Shown: piece after piece, positions 19,089 through 31,475 of the stretch
Layout: every line of letters starts with the position of its first letter
Numbering within the stretch: position 1 is the stretch's first letter
NCBI GenBank assembly: GCA_949358305.1
Contig: CASHSZ010000021.1
Span: 1-61,553, forward strand
Reading direction: 5' to 3'
DNA: 61,553 bases
Source of the DNA: Strigamia acuminata
Taxonomy: Eukaryota; Arthropoda; Chilopoda; Geophilomorpha; Linotaeniidae
Notes under the pieces: model-generated
Database searches by the model: none
What the model saw: only the letters and a program-made list of their open reading frames with translations
What the model was told of the DNA's origin: nothing
Position numbers and translations under genes: made by a program

Positions 19089-22000
19089 GCTAATGCTACG
19101 GTCGACGGCGATTCGCATGCGCTATCCGCTGCATCAAACCCCAAATACCGATAAAAAATCGCAGAAAACACTAATCCCGACCCAAAAACCGCCAAAATTA
19201 CCCTCAACACACGCCAACAACCTTCCACCACTTAAATTACACCGGAAAAAAACAATTTCAAACCGAAAAATCAACAAAAAAGGCCAAAAAAATATTGCAA
19301 ACAAAGAGAAAAGATCAATTATCGAGGCAAATCCCCACCACAAAACAACGCATCGCCGGTATACACTTAAGCGTACAGTGCACAACACTACTGTTTATTT
19401 TCAATGATCCAATAAATAAAATTTGAAACAAAGTTGAGTGGAATTGTACGTTTCTTGTATATTAAAGTTTTTATTTTGTTTGTTTACACTTAATTTTTTT
19501 TTTCCATCATAGAATGGCGACTCGATACTTTTGTAGCTCGAATTCACTTCGTAAACGTGGTCGGTGTTCATCACGCGTCAATGCGCTCGTGCAATAGTAT
19601 AGGCGCGCATACGATTTGATGCGCGCAAAACTTGCAAAACTTGCACGGAATTTGGGCAATTTTTGACAAATTTCAGCAGATTTTTGCCTGTATTTGACAA
19701 ATTTCAGAAGATTTTTGCCTATATTTGACAAATTTCAGAAGATTTCCTCAATCCTCAAACATTTGCTGAAATTTCTCATAAAATTTCTAAAATTAATTGA
19801 AATTTGTCTGAAATTTGTCTGGAATTTGTCAAATATTGTCAAAAATCCGTGGAAATTTGTCAAATACTGGCAAAAATCCATGTAAATTTGTCAAAAATTG
19901 CCATAATTCGGTGCAAATTGTGTTAGATATTGGAAAAATTTATTTTAACGCTTCCAACGCGCCAGTAAATCGCGCGTGCACACGCATGGATTTTTCGTCA
20001 TAGTTGGATGCGCGCAAACCTCACGTAACTTGCGCCAAAATTTGGCAATTTTGGACAAATTTCAGCAGATTTTTGCCAGTATTTGACAAATTTCCACTGA
20101 TTTTTGACAATATTTGACCCAACAACTGCGCCACGTTCCAGGCGCCGGTTTAGGCATTTTAGACCCGTTTTAGACCGTTTTAGATGGCGAAAACGTTCTC
20201 TCCATCATTTTCTACCCCTGGGTGAGGTTTTCAGCGTTCATGATTGATGAAAAAGCTGTTTTCTAACTAGCTGTCCCATTGCTAGTTTTGGCGTCAGGTT
20301 TTAGCAACCTTCCGATCCGTTCTCTGTCGTCTGCACGACCTCCAAGACCGTTTTAGGGTTAATTTGAGTCAAATAATTCATTCTGGGGGTTGTTTTGGGT
20401 TTTTTACAAGTGTGTTTTTGTAGTTTTTATTGGTTTCAAACATTGTCAATTCTTTATACAAGTGTAACTTTCATTTCTCTGTATTTTGAGAACTTTGCAT
20501 TGCAGCAAAGTTCATTTCTTGCCCCTTAATTATTGTGTAATTGTTGGTTTTCAAGCCCGTTTTTTAACAATAACTTTATTTGAAGTGCCTATTGTTTCAG
20601 GCACGTGCTTCCACGTGCCTTTTATTGTTGAGCAATTTCTTGGGCAGTTGCGCTCCTGTTGCTAGCATTGCCGCGCGTTCTCCGCGCGCGTACTCGCGTT
20701 TCGCATCACACACATTCGGATTCGATGGCCTATCGCGGCGGCACATTGTGTGGCATAGCGCGGCACGTTGCAATTGCTAATGCTACGGTCGACGGCGATT
20801 CGCATGCGCTATCCGCTGCATCAAACCCCAAATCCCGACCCAAAAACCGCCAAAATTACCCTCAACACACGCCAACAACCTTCCACCACTTAAATTACAC
20901 CGGAAAAAAACAATTTCAAACCGAAAAATCAACAAAAAAGGCCAAAAAAATATTGCAAACAAAGAGAAAAGATCAATTATCGAGGCAAATCCCCACCACA
21001 AAACAACGCATCGCCAGTATACACTTAAGCGTACAGTGCACAACACTACTGTTTATTTTCAATGATCCAATAAATAAAATTTGAAACAAAGTTGAGTGGA
21101 ATTGTACGTTTCTTGTATATTAAAGTTTTTATTTTGTTTGTTTACACTTAATTTTTTTTTTCCATCATAGAATGGCGACTCGATACTTTTGTAGCTCGAA
21201 TTCACTTCGTAAACGTGGTCGGTGTTCATCACGCGTCAATGCGCTCGTGCAATAGTATAGGCGCGCGTACGATTTGATGCGCGCAAAACTTGCAAAACTT
21301 GCACGGAATTTGGGCAATTTTTGACAAATTTCAGCAGATTTTTGCCTGTATTTGACAAATTTCAGAAGATTTTTGCCTATATTTGACAAATTTCAGAAGA
21401 TTTCCTCAATCCTCAAACATTTGCTGAAATTTCTCATAAAATTTCTAAAATTAATTGAAATTTGTCTGAAATTTGTCTGGAATTTGTCAAATATTGTCAA
21501 AAATCCGTGGAAATTTGTCAAATACTGGCAAAAATCCATGTAAATTTGTCAAAAATTGCCATAATTCGGTGCAAATTGTGTTAGATATTGGAAAAATTTA
21601 TTTTAACGCTTCCAACGCGCCAGTAAATCGCGCGTGCACACGCATGGATTTTTCGTCATAGTTGGATGCGCGCAAACCTCACGTAACTTGCGCCAAAATT
21701 TGGCAATTTTGGACAAATTTCAGCAGATTTTTGCCAGTATTTGACAAATTTCCACTGATTTTTGACAATATTTGACCCAACAACTGCGCCACGTTCCAGG
21801 CGCCGGTTTAGGCATTTTAGACCCGTTTTAGACCGTTTTAGATGGCGAAAACGTTCTCTCCATCATTTTCTACCCCTGGGTGAGGTTTTCAGCGTTCATG
21901 ATTGATGAAAAAGCTGTTTTCTAACTAGCTGTCCCATTGCTAGTTTTGGCGTCAGGTTTTAGCAACCTTCCGATCCGTTCTCTGTCGTCTGCACGACCTC

Positions 22001-24093
22001 CAAGACCGTTTTAGGGTTAATTTGAGTCAAATAATTCATTCTGGGGGTTGTTTTGGGTTTTTTACAAGTGTGTTTTTGTAGTTTTTATTGGTTTCAAACA
22101 TTGTCAATTCTTTATACAAGTGTAACTTTCATTTCTCTGTATTTTGAGAACTTTGCATTGCAGCAAAGTTCATTTCTTGCCCCTTAATTATTGTGTAATT
22201 GTTGGTTTTCAAGCCCGTTTTTTAACAATAACTTTATTTGAAGTGCCTATTGTTTCAGGCACGTGCTTCCACGTGCCTTTTATTGTTGAGCAATTTCTTG
22301 GGCAGTTGCGCTCCTGTTGCTAGCATTGCCGCGCGTTCTCCGCGCGCGTACTCGCGTTTCGCATCACACACATTCGGATTCGATGGCCTATCGCGGCGGC
22401 ACATTGTGTGGCATAGCGCGGCACGTTGCAATTGCTAATGCTACGGTCGACGGCGATTCGCATGCGCTATCCGCTGCATCAAACCCCAAATCCCGACCCA
22501 AAAACCGCCAAAATTACCCTCAACACACGCCAACAACCTTCCACCACTTAAATTACACCGGAAAAAAACAATTTCAAACCGAAAAATCAACAAAAAAGGC
22601 CAAAAAAATATTGCAAACAAAGAGAAAAGATCAATTATCGAGGCAAATCCCCACCACAAAACAACGCATCGCCAGTATACACTTAAGCGTACAGTGCACA
22701 ACACTACTGTTTATTTTCAATGATCCAATAAATAAAATTTGAAACAAAGTTGAGTGGAATTGTACGTTTCTTGTATATTAAAGTTTTTATTTTGTTTGTT
22801 TACACTTAATTTTTTTTTTCCATCATAGAATGGCGACTCGATACTTTTGTAGCTCGAATTCACTTCGTAAACGTGGTCGGTGTTCATCACGCGTCAATGC
22901 GCTCGTGCAATAGTATAGGCGCGCGTACGATTTGATGCGCGCAAAACTTGCAAAACTTGCACGGAATTTGGGCAATTTTTGACAAATTTCAGCAGATTTT
23001 TGCCTGTATTTGACAAATTTCAGAAGATTTTTGCCTATATTTGACAAATTTCAGAAGATTTCCTCAATCCTCAAACATTTGCTGAAATTTCTCATAAAAT
23101 TTCTAAAATTAATTGAAATTTGTCTGAAATTTGTCTGGAATTTGTCAAATATTGTCAAAAATCCGTGGAAATTTGTCAAATACTGGCAAAAATCCATGTA
23201 AATTTGTCAAAAATTGCCATAATTCGGTGCAAATTGTGTTAGATATTGGAAAAATTTATTTTAACGCTTCCAACGCGCCAGTAAATCGCGCGTGCACACG
23301 CATGGATTTTTCGTCATAGTTGGATGCGCGCAAACCTCACGTAACTTGCGCCAAAATTTGGCAATTTTGGACAAATTTCAGCAGATTTTTGCCAGTATTT
23401 GACAAATTTCCACTGATTTTTGACAATATTTGACCCAACAACTGCGCCACGTTCCAGGCGCCGGTTTAGGCATTTTAGACCCGTTTTAGACCGTTTTAGA
23501 TGGCGAAAACGTTCTCTCCATCATTTTCTACCCCTGGGTGAGGTTTTCAGCGTTCATGATTGATGAAAAAGCTGTTTTCTAACTAGCTGTCCCATTGCTA
23601 GTTTTGGCGTCAGGTTTTAGCAACCTTCCGATCCGTTCTCTGTCGTCTGCACGACCTCCAAGACCGTTTTAGGGTTAATTTGAGTCAAATAATTCATTCT
23701 GGGGGTTGTTTTGGGTTTTTTACAAGTGTGTTTTTGTAGTTTTTATTGGTTTCAAACATTGTCAATTCTTTATACAAGTGTAACTTTCATTTCTCTGTAT
23801 TTTGAGAACTTTGCATTGCAGCAAAGTTCATTTCTTGCCCCTTAATTATTGTGTAATTGTTGGTTTTCAAGCCCGTTTTTTAACAATAACTTTATTTGAA
23901 GTGCCTATTGTTTCAGGCACGTGCTTCCACGTGCCTTTTATTGTTGAGCAATTTCTTGGGCAGTTGCGCTCCTGTTGCTAGCATTGCCGCGCGTTCTCCG
24001 CGCGCGTACTCGCGCGTTTCGCATCACACACATTCGGGTTCAATGGCCTATCGCGGCGGCACATTGTGTGGCATAGCGCGGCACGTTGCAATT
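19089..24093. repeat. 1,658-bp tandem array, 3 units
   Basis: Units start at gctaatgctacggtcgacgg: 19089 (1,687 bp, with a 29-bp extra near 19147-19175), 20776 (1,658 bp) and 22434 (1,660 bp). Units 2 and 3 look identical by eye apart from the end of unit 3. Each unit contains a minisatellite-like stretch of tttgacaaatttcagcagattt variants and a hairpin with a 9-bp stem (ggcacgtg cttc cacgtgcc, e.g. 20599-20620). Short ORFs recur once per unit but have no recognised domain. Confidence 0.95.
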
Positions 24094-27000
24094 ACGTGAC
24101 GTGGCACGTTGCTGTTACGTGACGCGATAGCCAGTATTTAAGCAGGGGATTCCATCATCGTTTACACAAATGCGCATTGCAACGTGGAGGCGCATTCGAG
24201 TCCTTTTCCCAAGCGTTGAAAAAGGACAAAACTCGTATTCGATTCGAAAGCGAATCGAATACGATTTTTGTCCTTTTTCAACGCAAAATTGTATTCGATT
24301 CGCTTTCGAATCGAATACGAGTTTTGCCCTTCTTCAACGCGAAATCGTATTCGACTCGCTTTCGAGTCGAATGCGAATTTTTTCCTTCTTCAACGCGAAA
24401 TCGTATTCGACTCGCTTTCGAGTCGAATGCGAATTTTGCCCTTCTTCAACGCGAAATCGTATTCGACTCGTTTTCGAGTCGAGTACGAATTTTGCCCTTC
24501 TTCAACGCGAAATCGTATTCGACTCGTTTTCGAGTCGAATGCGAATTCGTATTCGACTCGTTTTCGAGTCGAGTACGAATTTTGCCCTTCTTCAACGCGA
24601 AATCGTATTCGACTCGTTTTCGAGTCGAATGCGAATTTTGCCCTTCTTCAACGCGAAATCGTATTCGACTCGTTTTCGAGTCGAATGCGAATTTTGCCCT
24701 TCTTCAACGCGAAATCGTATTCGACTCGTTTTCGAGTCGAGTACGAATTTTGCCCTTCTTCAACGCGAAATCGTATTCGACTCGTTTTCGAGTCGAATGC
24801 GAATTTTGCCCTTCTTCAACGCAAAATCGTATTCGCCTCGTTTTCGAGTCGAATGCGAATTCGTATTCGACTCGTTTTCGAGTCGAGTACGAGATAGTCG
24901 ATGACCCGTTCCCGGACTTTGACTCGTACGACTCGTATTCGAGATGTATTCGAGATGTATTCGAATCGTATTCGAGTCGCATTCGAGATGGTCGATGATT
25001 TCCACTCGCTCGTATACGCGTTGTATACGAGCTCGTATTTTGATCGTAATCGTAAACGAATCGTTTACAAGTCGTATACAAGTCGTATACGACGTGTATA
25101 CACCTCGTATACGAACGAAGTTTGTGAAAACACAATTTCCAAATAAGACGTATGTGACTACTATGTGTTTTCATGTCGTAGTAAGTATCCGGTGGATTTT
25201 CCAAACTTCGTTCGTATACGAGGTGTATACACGTCGTATACGACTTGTATACGACTTGTAAACGATTCGTTTACGATTACGATCAAAATACGAGCTCGTA
25301 TACAACGCGTATACGAGCGAGTGGAAATCATCGACCATCTCGAATGCGACTCGAATACGATTCGAATACATCTCGAATACATCTCGAATACATCTCGAAT
25401 ACGAGTCGTACGAGTCAAAGTCCGGGAACGGGTCATCGACTATCTCGTATTCGAGTTGTTACGAGTTCGTATTTTGATCGTATTCGTATTCGAATCGAAT
25501 TCGAATCGTATTCGAATCGAATTCGAGTCGTATTCGAGATGGTCGATGATTTCCACTCGCTCGTATACGCGTTGTATACGAGCTCGTATTTTGATCGTAA
25601 TCGTAAACGAATCGTTTACAAGTCGTATACAAGTCGTATACGACGTGTATACACCTCGTATACGAACGAAGTTTGTGAAAACACAATTTCCAAATAAGAC
25701 GTATGTGACTACTATGTGTTTTCATGTCGTAGTAAGTATCCGGTGGATTTTCCAAACTTCGTTCGTATACGAGGTGTATACACGTCGTATACAACTTGTA
25801 TACGACTTGTAAACGATTCGTTTACGATTACGATCAAAATACGAGCTCGTATACAACGCGTATACGAGCGAGTGGAAATCATCGACCATCTCGAATGCGA
25901 CTCGAATACGATTCGAATACATCTCGAATACATCTCGAATACGAGTCGTACGAGTCAAAGTCCGGGAACGGGTCATCGACTATCTCGTATTCGACTCGAA
26001 AACGAGTCGAATACGATTTCGCGTTGAAGAAGGGCAAAATTCGCATTCGACTCGAAAACGAGTCGAATACGATTTCGCGTTGAAGAAGGGCAAAATTCGC
26101 ATTCGACTCGAAAACGAGTCGAATACGATTTCGCGTTGAAGAAGGGCAAAATTCGCATTCGACTCGAAAACGAGTCGAATACGATTTCGCGTTGAAGAAG
26201 GGCAAAATTCGTACTCGACTCGAAAACGAGTCGAATACGAATTCGCATTCGACTCGAAAACGAGTCGAATACGATTTCGCTTTGAAGAAGGGCAAAATTC
26301 GTACTCGACTCGAAAACGAGTCGAATACGATTTCGCGTTGAAGAAGGGCAAAATTCGCATTCGACTCGAAAGCGAGTCGAATACGATTTCGCGTTGAAGA
26401 AGGGAAAAATTCGCATTCGACTCGAAAGCGAGTCGAATACGATTTCGCGTTGAAGAAGGGCAAAATTCGCATCCGACTCGAAAGCGAGTCGAATACGATT
26501 TCGCGTTGAAGAAGGGCAAAATTCGCATTCGATTCGAAAGCGAATCGCATACGATTTCGCGTTGAAAAAGGACAAAACTCGTATTCGATTCGAAAGCGAA
26601 TCGCATACGATTTCGCGTTGAAAAAGGACAAATTTCGCTTGGGAAAAGGACTCGAATGCGCCTCCACGTTGCAATGCGCATTTGTGTAAACGATGATGGA
26701 ATCCCCTGCTTAAATACTGGCTATCGCGTCACGTAACAGCAACGTGCCACGTCACGTAATTGCAACGTGCCGCGCTATGCCACACAATGTGCCGCCGCGA
26801 TAGGCCATTGAACCCGAATGTGTGTGATGCGAAACGCGCGAGTACACGCGCGGAGAACGCGCGGCAATGCTAGCAACAGGAGCGCAACTGCCCAAGAAAT
26901 TGCTCAACAATAAAAGGCACGTGGAAGCACGTGACTGAAACAATAGGCACTTCAAATAAAGTTATTGTTAAAAAACGGGCTTGAAAACCAACAATTACAC

Positions 27001-27880
27001 AATAATTAAGGGGCAAGAAATGAACTTTGCTGCAATGCAAAGTTCTCAAAATACAGAGAAATGAAAGTTACACTTGTATAAAGAATTGACAATGTTTGAA
27101 ACCAATAAAAACTACAAAAACACACTTGTAAAAAACCCAAAACAACCCCCAGAATGAATTATTTGACTCAAATTAACCCTAAAACGGTCTTGGAGGTCGT
27201 GCAGACGACAGAGTCGGATTGGAAAGTTGCTAAAACCTGACGCCAAAACTAGCAATGGGACAGCTAGTTAGAAAACAGCTTTTTCATCAATCATGAACGC
27301 TGAAAACCTCACCCAGGGGTAGAAAATGATGGAGAGAACGTTTTCGCCATCTAAAACGGTCTAAAACGGGTCTAAAATGCCTAAACCGGCGCCTGGAACG
27401 TGGCGCAGTTGTTGGGTCAAATATTGTCAAAAATCAGTGGAAATTTGTCAAATACTGGCAAAAATCTGCTGAAATTTGTCAAAAATTGCCAAATTTTGGC
27501 GCAAGTTACGTGAGGTTTGCGCGCATCCAACTATGACGAAAAATCCACGCGTGTGCACGCGCGATTTACTGGCGCGTTGGAAGCGTTAAAATAAATTTTT
27601 CCAATATCTAACACAATTTGCACCAAATTATGGCAATTTTTGACAAATTTACATGGATTTTTGCCAGTATTTGACAAATTTCCACGGATTTTTGACAATA
27701 TTTGACACATTCAAGACAAATTTCAGACAGATTTCAATTAATTTTAGAAAATGTTTGAGAAATATCAGCAAATGTTTGAGGATTGAGGAAATCTGCTGAA
27801 ATTTGTCAAATATAGACAAAAATCTGCTGAAATTTGTAAAAAATTGCCCAAATTCGGTGCAAGTTTTGCAAGTTTGCAAA
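22940..27880. repeat. Giant palindrome of copy 1
   Basis: The right side from about 26640 to 27880 is the inverse of the last array unit (about 22940-24190). Inside it are facing 56-bp satellite blocks (about 24225-24895 and 25983-26640). The centre is double: a forward block (24895-25128), its inverse (25207-25445), a short unique piece, forward again (25536-25675) and inverse again (25758-26000). A TATA-like tatttaag lies in each arm (about 24134 and 26712). Confidence 0.85.
24225..24895. repeat. 56-bp palindromic satellite, left block of copy 1
   Basis: Tandem units of about 56 bp, each with a hairpin attcgactcg-tttt-cgagtcgaat followed by gcgaattttgcccttcttcaacgcgaaatc or variants. Stop codons are absent in all frames because the unit has none, giving long Arg/Ser/Phe-rich ORFs that I do not call genes. 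The inverse block is at 25983-26640. Confidence 0.9.
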
Positions 27881-29336
27881 CAGCAACAAGAATGATGTAT
27901 TTAATAATTGTTTTTGCATTAGATATGTGTTTAATTCGTTTTACCTCGGTTTGTACGGTTCTTGCGCGTAGTGCGCACGTTCAACACGCGGCCACGCGCG
28001 TACATCGCGCGTGTTGCGAGCAGGACGCAACAAAAGTTTGAGAGACTCGCATTTTACCAAGTCCCCAACTTATTTTACAGTTTTAGTTTAGCTTACCAAC
28101 TCGCTTGGTAATTTCTGGATCCTGTTTAAGTGTTTCGTCGGGTTTTGAGCCCATAAACCCGTCTTTTTCCTTGGTAAGCGATTGCGTCGTCTGCTCAGAG
28201 CAACTGGCTTTAAGCGGAGATCGCTTACACGAGTCTGGAATGAGCGCTTATCACCGCATTCGGCTCCAGTCTTCGTTTCTCGTTGAAAGTTAGCTTGTTG
28301 ATTCGGGTTTTGGGCGACATTGACTAAAAAGACCTCGGGGAATCGTTCCCACCACTCGGTTTAGTCGTTTTCGAGACCCACGACCTCGAAAACGAAGTTA
28401 GAAGTGGCTCAAGGCCACTAGCGTGTCTGGCAGATAGCCATTTTGGTGATTTACGGGCGTCGGGCCCTTGTTCTTTGTTTCCCGTCTTTGCTCCTTTGTT
28501 TTTATTTGGTATTCAAGGTTCCTAAGCCTACAGTAGATTGGGATTAAATTCCCATGAAGATTTATTAAGTATTCATTGGTAAAAACGAATATTTCCGCCG
28601 GCGCGTTTCTCTCATAGGTTTCGGTTCGCTCGAATCTCATTTTCGAGCGACCCAGCGAATGCGCCAAGTTACAGGCGCCAGCTTAGCAGTTTTAGACTCG
28701 TTTTCGACCGTTCTAGTGTCAAAAAACGCGTAGAGCACGTTTTGCGACCTTTGGAAGGGCTTTTCCGACACCTAAGTGGTCGGAAAAGTGCTCTTCTGAG
28801 TTAAGACTCCTTTTGGCATTTTAGCGTCAGCATAAGAAATTCCTCAAACTTTTATTGAAATCTCTCAAAAATTTCTAAAATTAATTGAAATTTGTCTGAA
28901 AATTGTCAAATATTGGCAAAAATCTGCAGAAATTTGTCAAATACGCGATCGCATTGCGACAGAAAGTCGTTTACGACTCCAATACGCACCCGTGCGTGTT
29001 TGTATCGCAACACGAAACTCAAACGCGCCACCGCGTTGCAAGACAACCAAATTTACAAACGCAAACGCGCATTTGAGACAAAAACGAGTTTATTTTATTC
29101 ACTCTCGCTTGATCCCCCTTCATCGCGCCTCGTTGCTCCTGTGAAAAAAATATATGAGAATGCACAGAAATGAACCTTCCAATACTTAAATGAAAATTGG
29201 CAACCTTGACACAAAACAGTCTATCGACACTCCCAACACCACCCCGGACATTTTTCGGAAGAGTATGGTCCACCCGGAATCCCCAGAATAGTCGCCCCCG
29301 AAATGCGGATTTCGCGGAAGCCAATCCGCGAAAAGG
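27881..29336. other. Tail of the giant element, copy 1
   Basis: Unique non-coding sequence ending in the terminal GCGAAAAGG. It includes fragments related to the array (tttgtcaaatattggcaaaaat; gttttagactcgttttcgaccg), suggesting derivation from it. No domain is recognisable in ORFs of 60-93 codons. The copy 2 version (48635-50090) is nearly identical. Confidence 0.5.
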
Positions 29337-29390
29337 ATATGTTTTTAGCGGCGCGCCGACGCGTGCGACACACGCTTCTGGAGTGCTTAA
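29337..29390. other. Spacer between the two giant copies, with TTAA
   Basis: 50 bp (atatgttttta...ggagtgc) followed by TTAA (29387-29390). It matches neither Copia-1 nor the element. Copy 1 does not end at TTAA on this side, so the pair is not two simple adjacent insertions. Confidence 0.8.
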
Positions 29391-29980
29391 CCTTATGGCG
29401 CGCATGCGGATTTTGCGGAGTGCGAAAGGGACCCCATTTTTAACATTACGGCTGCCTATATGCTGATCCCCTGTTCGCAATTTTGCGGCGGATTTTGCGG
29501 ATTTTGATCAATCCGCAGAAATTGCACTTTACAAGTTTATTTTATGATTTTGTACCATTTTGTAACTTAAAAACACAAATGAACAATGTAATCACTCTAT
29601 AATGCTGTTGGTTTAATCAGCACATTGTACTGCACAAAAACGCGCGCGCTCGCGATAGTACATCACCAAATGTACTTGCACTCACTCAAGTGGCATTTTT
29701 AGCCATTTTTCGTAGTAAAAATGGCCGTTTTTCGTCAAAATGGTCATTTTCAGCCATTTTTCATAGTGAAAATGGCTTTCTTCGTCGTTTTTTCTATAAA
29801 AAATGGCTGTTTTTCATCAAAAATGGCCGTTTTCATCATTGAAACGTTATAAAAATGTAACTTTTCAATGGCGTTTTGACGGAACCGATAAATTTTGAAA
29901 TTTCACACATTGAAACCCTAATACAGGTGAATTAGTGACGCCTAATTTGTTTTAACAAATAAAGCAAACTACATCTCGCA

Positions 29981-31028
29981 ATTTTGCATCGTACTGCATC
30001 ACCTCGCCTCATTTCCGGTCTGGAAAATTAATGAAAATTAATAAACGCCCCGGCGTTTATTTGAGGCAATACGGCAATACGGCAATTGGAACCCGAAAAT
30101 AACGTGGGGCTGTGTGAAAACCTGGATTTGAATTTCGTCAACGCGCGCGTTGACGCATGGGGAATGTGGGGGTCCCTTCCCAGTCAATTTCACCCCTAAA
30201 ATATCCCGAAATTGACGATACATGCATTTCCAGTTAGAAAAATTGAGCTTCATGTAAATTTTGATTGTTTAGCTTTTTTTTGAAATTTCACCAATTTTCC
30301 TTATCTCCAGCCTTCCTCGCTCATTTGACACCAAAATGACCTGCATTGAGGATTTTTCCCATAATCCTTTTCGCATGTATGGAGCGCAAACAGTCGCAAT
30401 AAATGAATTCAGCGGAATTCGACCTTGAGTTTGCGACGCCATCTTGAATATGAGTAAAAGCACAGTATGGTGTCAATTATTCGAACTGATCGCGGAGCAT
30501 GGGACAAAAATTGAATAAAAACGAAGAAATATGATTAAAATTCAACAGAAATCTACACAAAATGATAAGAAATGTATAAACATTGATCAGAAATCGACAA
30601 AAATCGACTGAAACCTGACAATAATCAATTCAGAATGACAAATAACGATTACAATTGGCAAAAATTGATCAAAAATACAGAAAAATCGATTAAAAACCAG
30701 CAAAAAACGAACAGAAATCGATAAAATCAATTAAAAATCAACAAATAGCCATTTTGTTTGTTTTTGAACAAATTAAGAACTTTGAAAACACACGACAATT
30801 TGAAAGAATAAAAACCGGGGTCAAATACGCGCAGCTACTCGTTTGAACGCCGGGGAGGTGTGGGTGATGTGCCTCGAATAAACGCCGGGGCGTTTATTTA
30901 TTACCAAGGCGGGATGTGAGGCGCGAATGAAAGCCCAAGTTGGACATTGCCTCGAATAAACGCCGGGGCGTTTATTTATTTCCAAGACGAGAAGTGAGGC
31001 GAGATGATGCGGTGCGACGTATTCAAGG
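29981..31028. mobile_element. Nested TIR element in head of copy 2
   Basis: Homologue of 17594-18641 with the same inverted ends and aataaacgccccggcg palindromes. Confidence 0.5.
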
Positions 31029-31475
31029 GGGTATTCAAGGCAGTACGCCATGTTTTCCACTATTATTCAAGGCCATGTTTTCCAGTATTTTATTTTTACC
31101 ATTTTGTAAGTTTATTGCAATATGTATAAAGTTTATTGCTTTTTGTATGAAGAGTAGTATTCTTTGTGTAATGTGTCTTTATAAACATCACACACAACGA
31201 TTTTTTCTGTTTTCTTCATGTTTATGTTTCGCGTATGCACGTGAAGCCCTGGCACATCTGTCGAACACCTGTACGCATTTGGACGCGCTCAGGGCGCTAC
31301 ATCGCGTGCTGAAACGCGCTGACGGCGCTACATCACGCATAGTAGCATATATATCACACACATTTCGCGCCCACGACAAAGTACGAACTCATGGCGATCA
31401 CCAAAGAACATTTACTCTTCCACACACGTTTTATTTTCTCACAGTCCTGTACACATTTAACTTGCGCGCGCACTT

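Larger units (their letters stand above)
17004..29336. mobile_element. Giant TTAA-flanked palindromic element, copy 1 (12.3 kb)
   Basis: It starts CCTTATGGCGCG right after TTAA (17000-17003), which is a Copia-1 target sequence, and ends ...CCGCGAAAAGG. The termini are weakly inverted (CCTT outermost and GCGGATT inside both). Order inside: head (17004-19088), 3-unit 1,658-bp array (19089-24093), giant palindrome (about 22940-27880), tail (27880-29336). No transposase or other protein domain is visible in any frame. TTAA with CCTT ends recalls piggyBac-type elements, but that is only a resemblance. Copy 2 follows after a 50-bp spacer. Confidence 0.7.

Noticed and set aside
18553-19407. 284-codon ORF in the head of each giant copy
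   Set aside because: It crosses from the nested TIR element into the array, lacks any recognisable domain, and overlaps minus-strand ORFs of similar quality.
20659-21084. 141-codon ORF repeated once per 1,658-bp unit, with an 87-codon minus-strand partner
   Set aside because: Conservation only reflects recent unit duplication; composition is that of random reading through Lys/Thr-rich sequence and no motif is recognised. The first unit has a different reading frame there.
24170-26681. Long overlapping ORFs (up to 262 codons here, about 450 codons at 44847-46303) rich in Arg, Ser and Phe
   Set aside because: They occur in all three frames at once and on both strands because the 56-bp satellite unit lacks stop codons; no domain or codon bias supports a protein.
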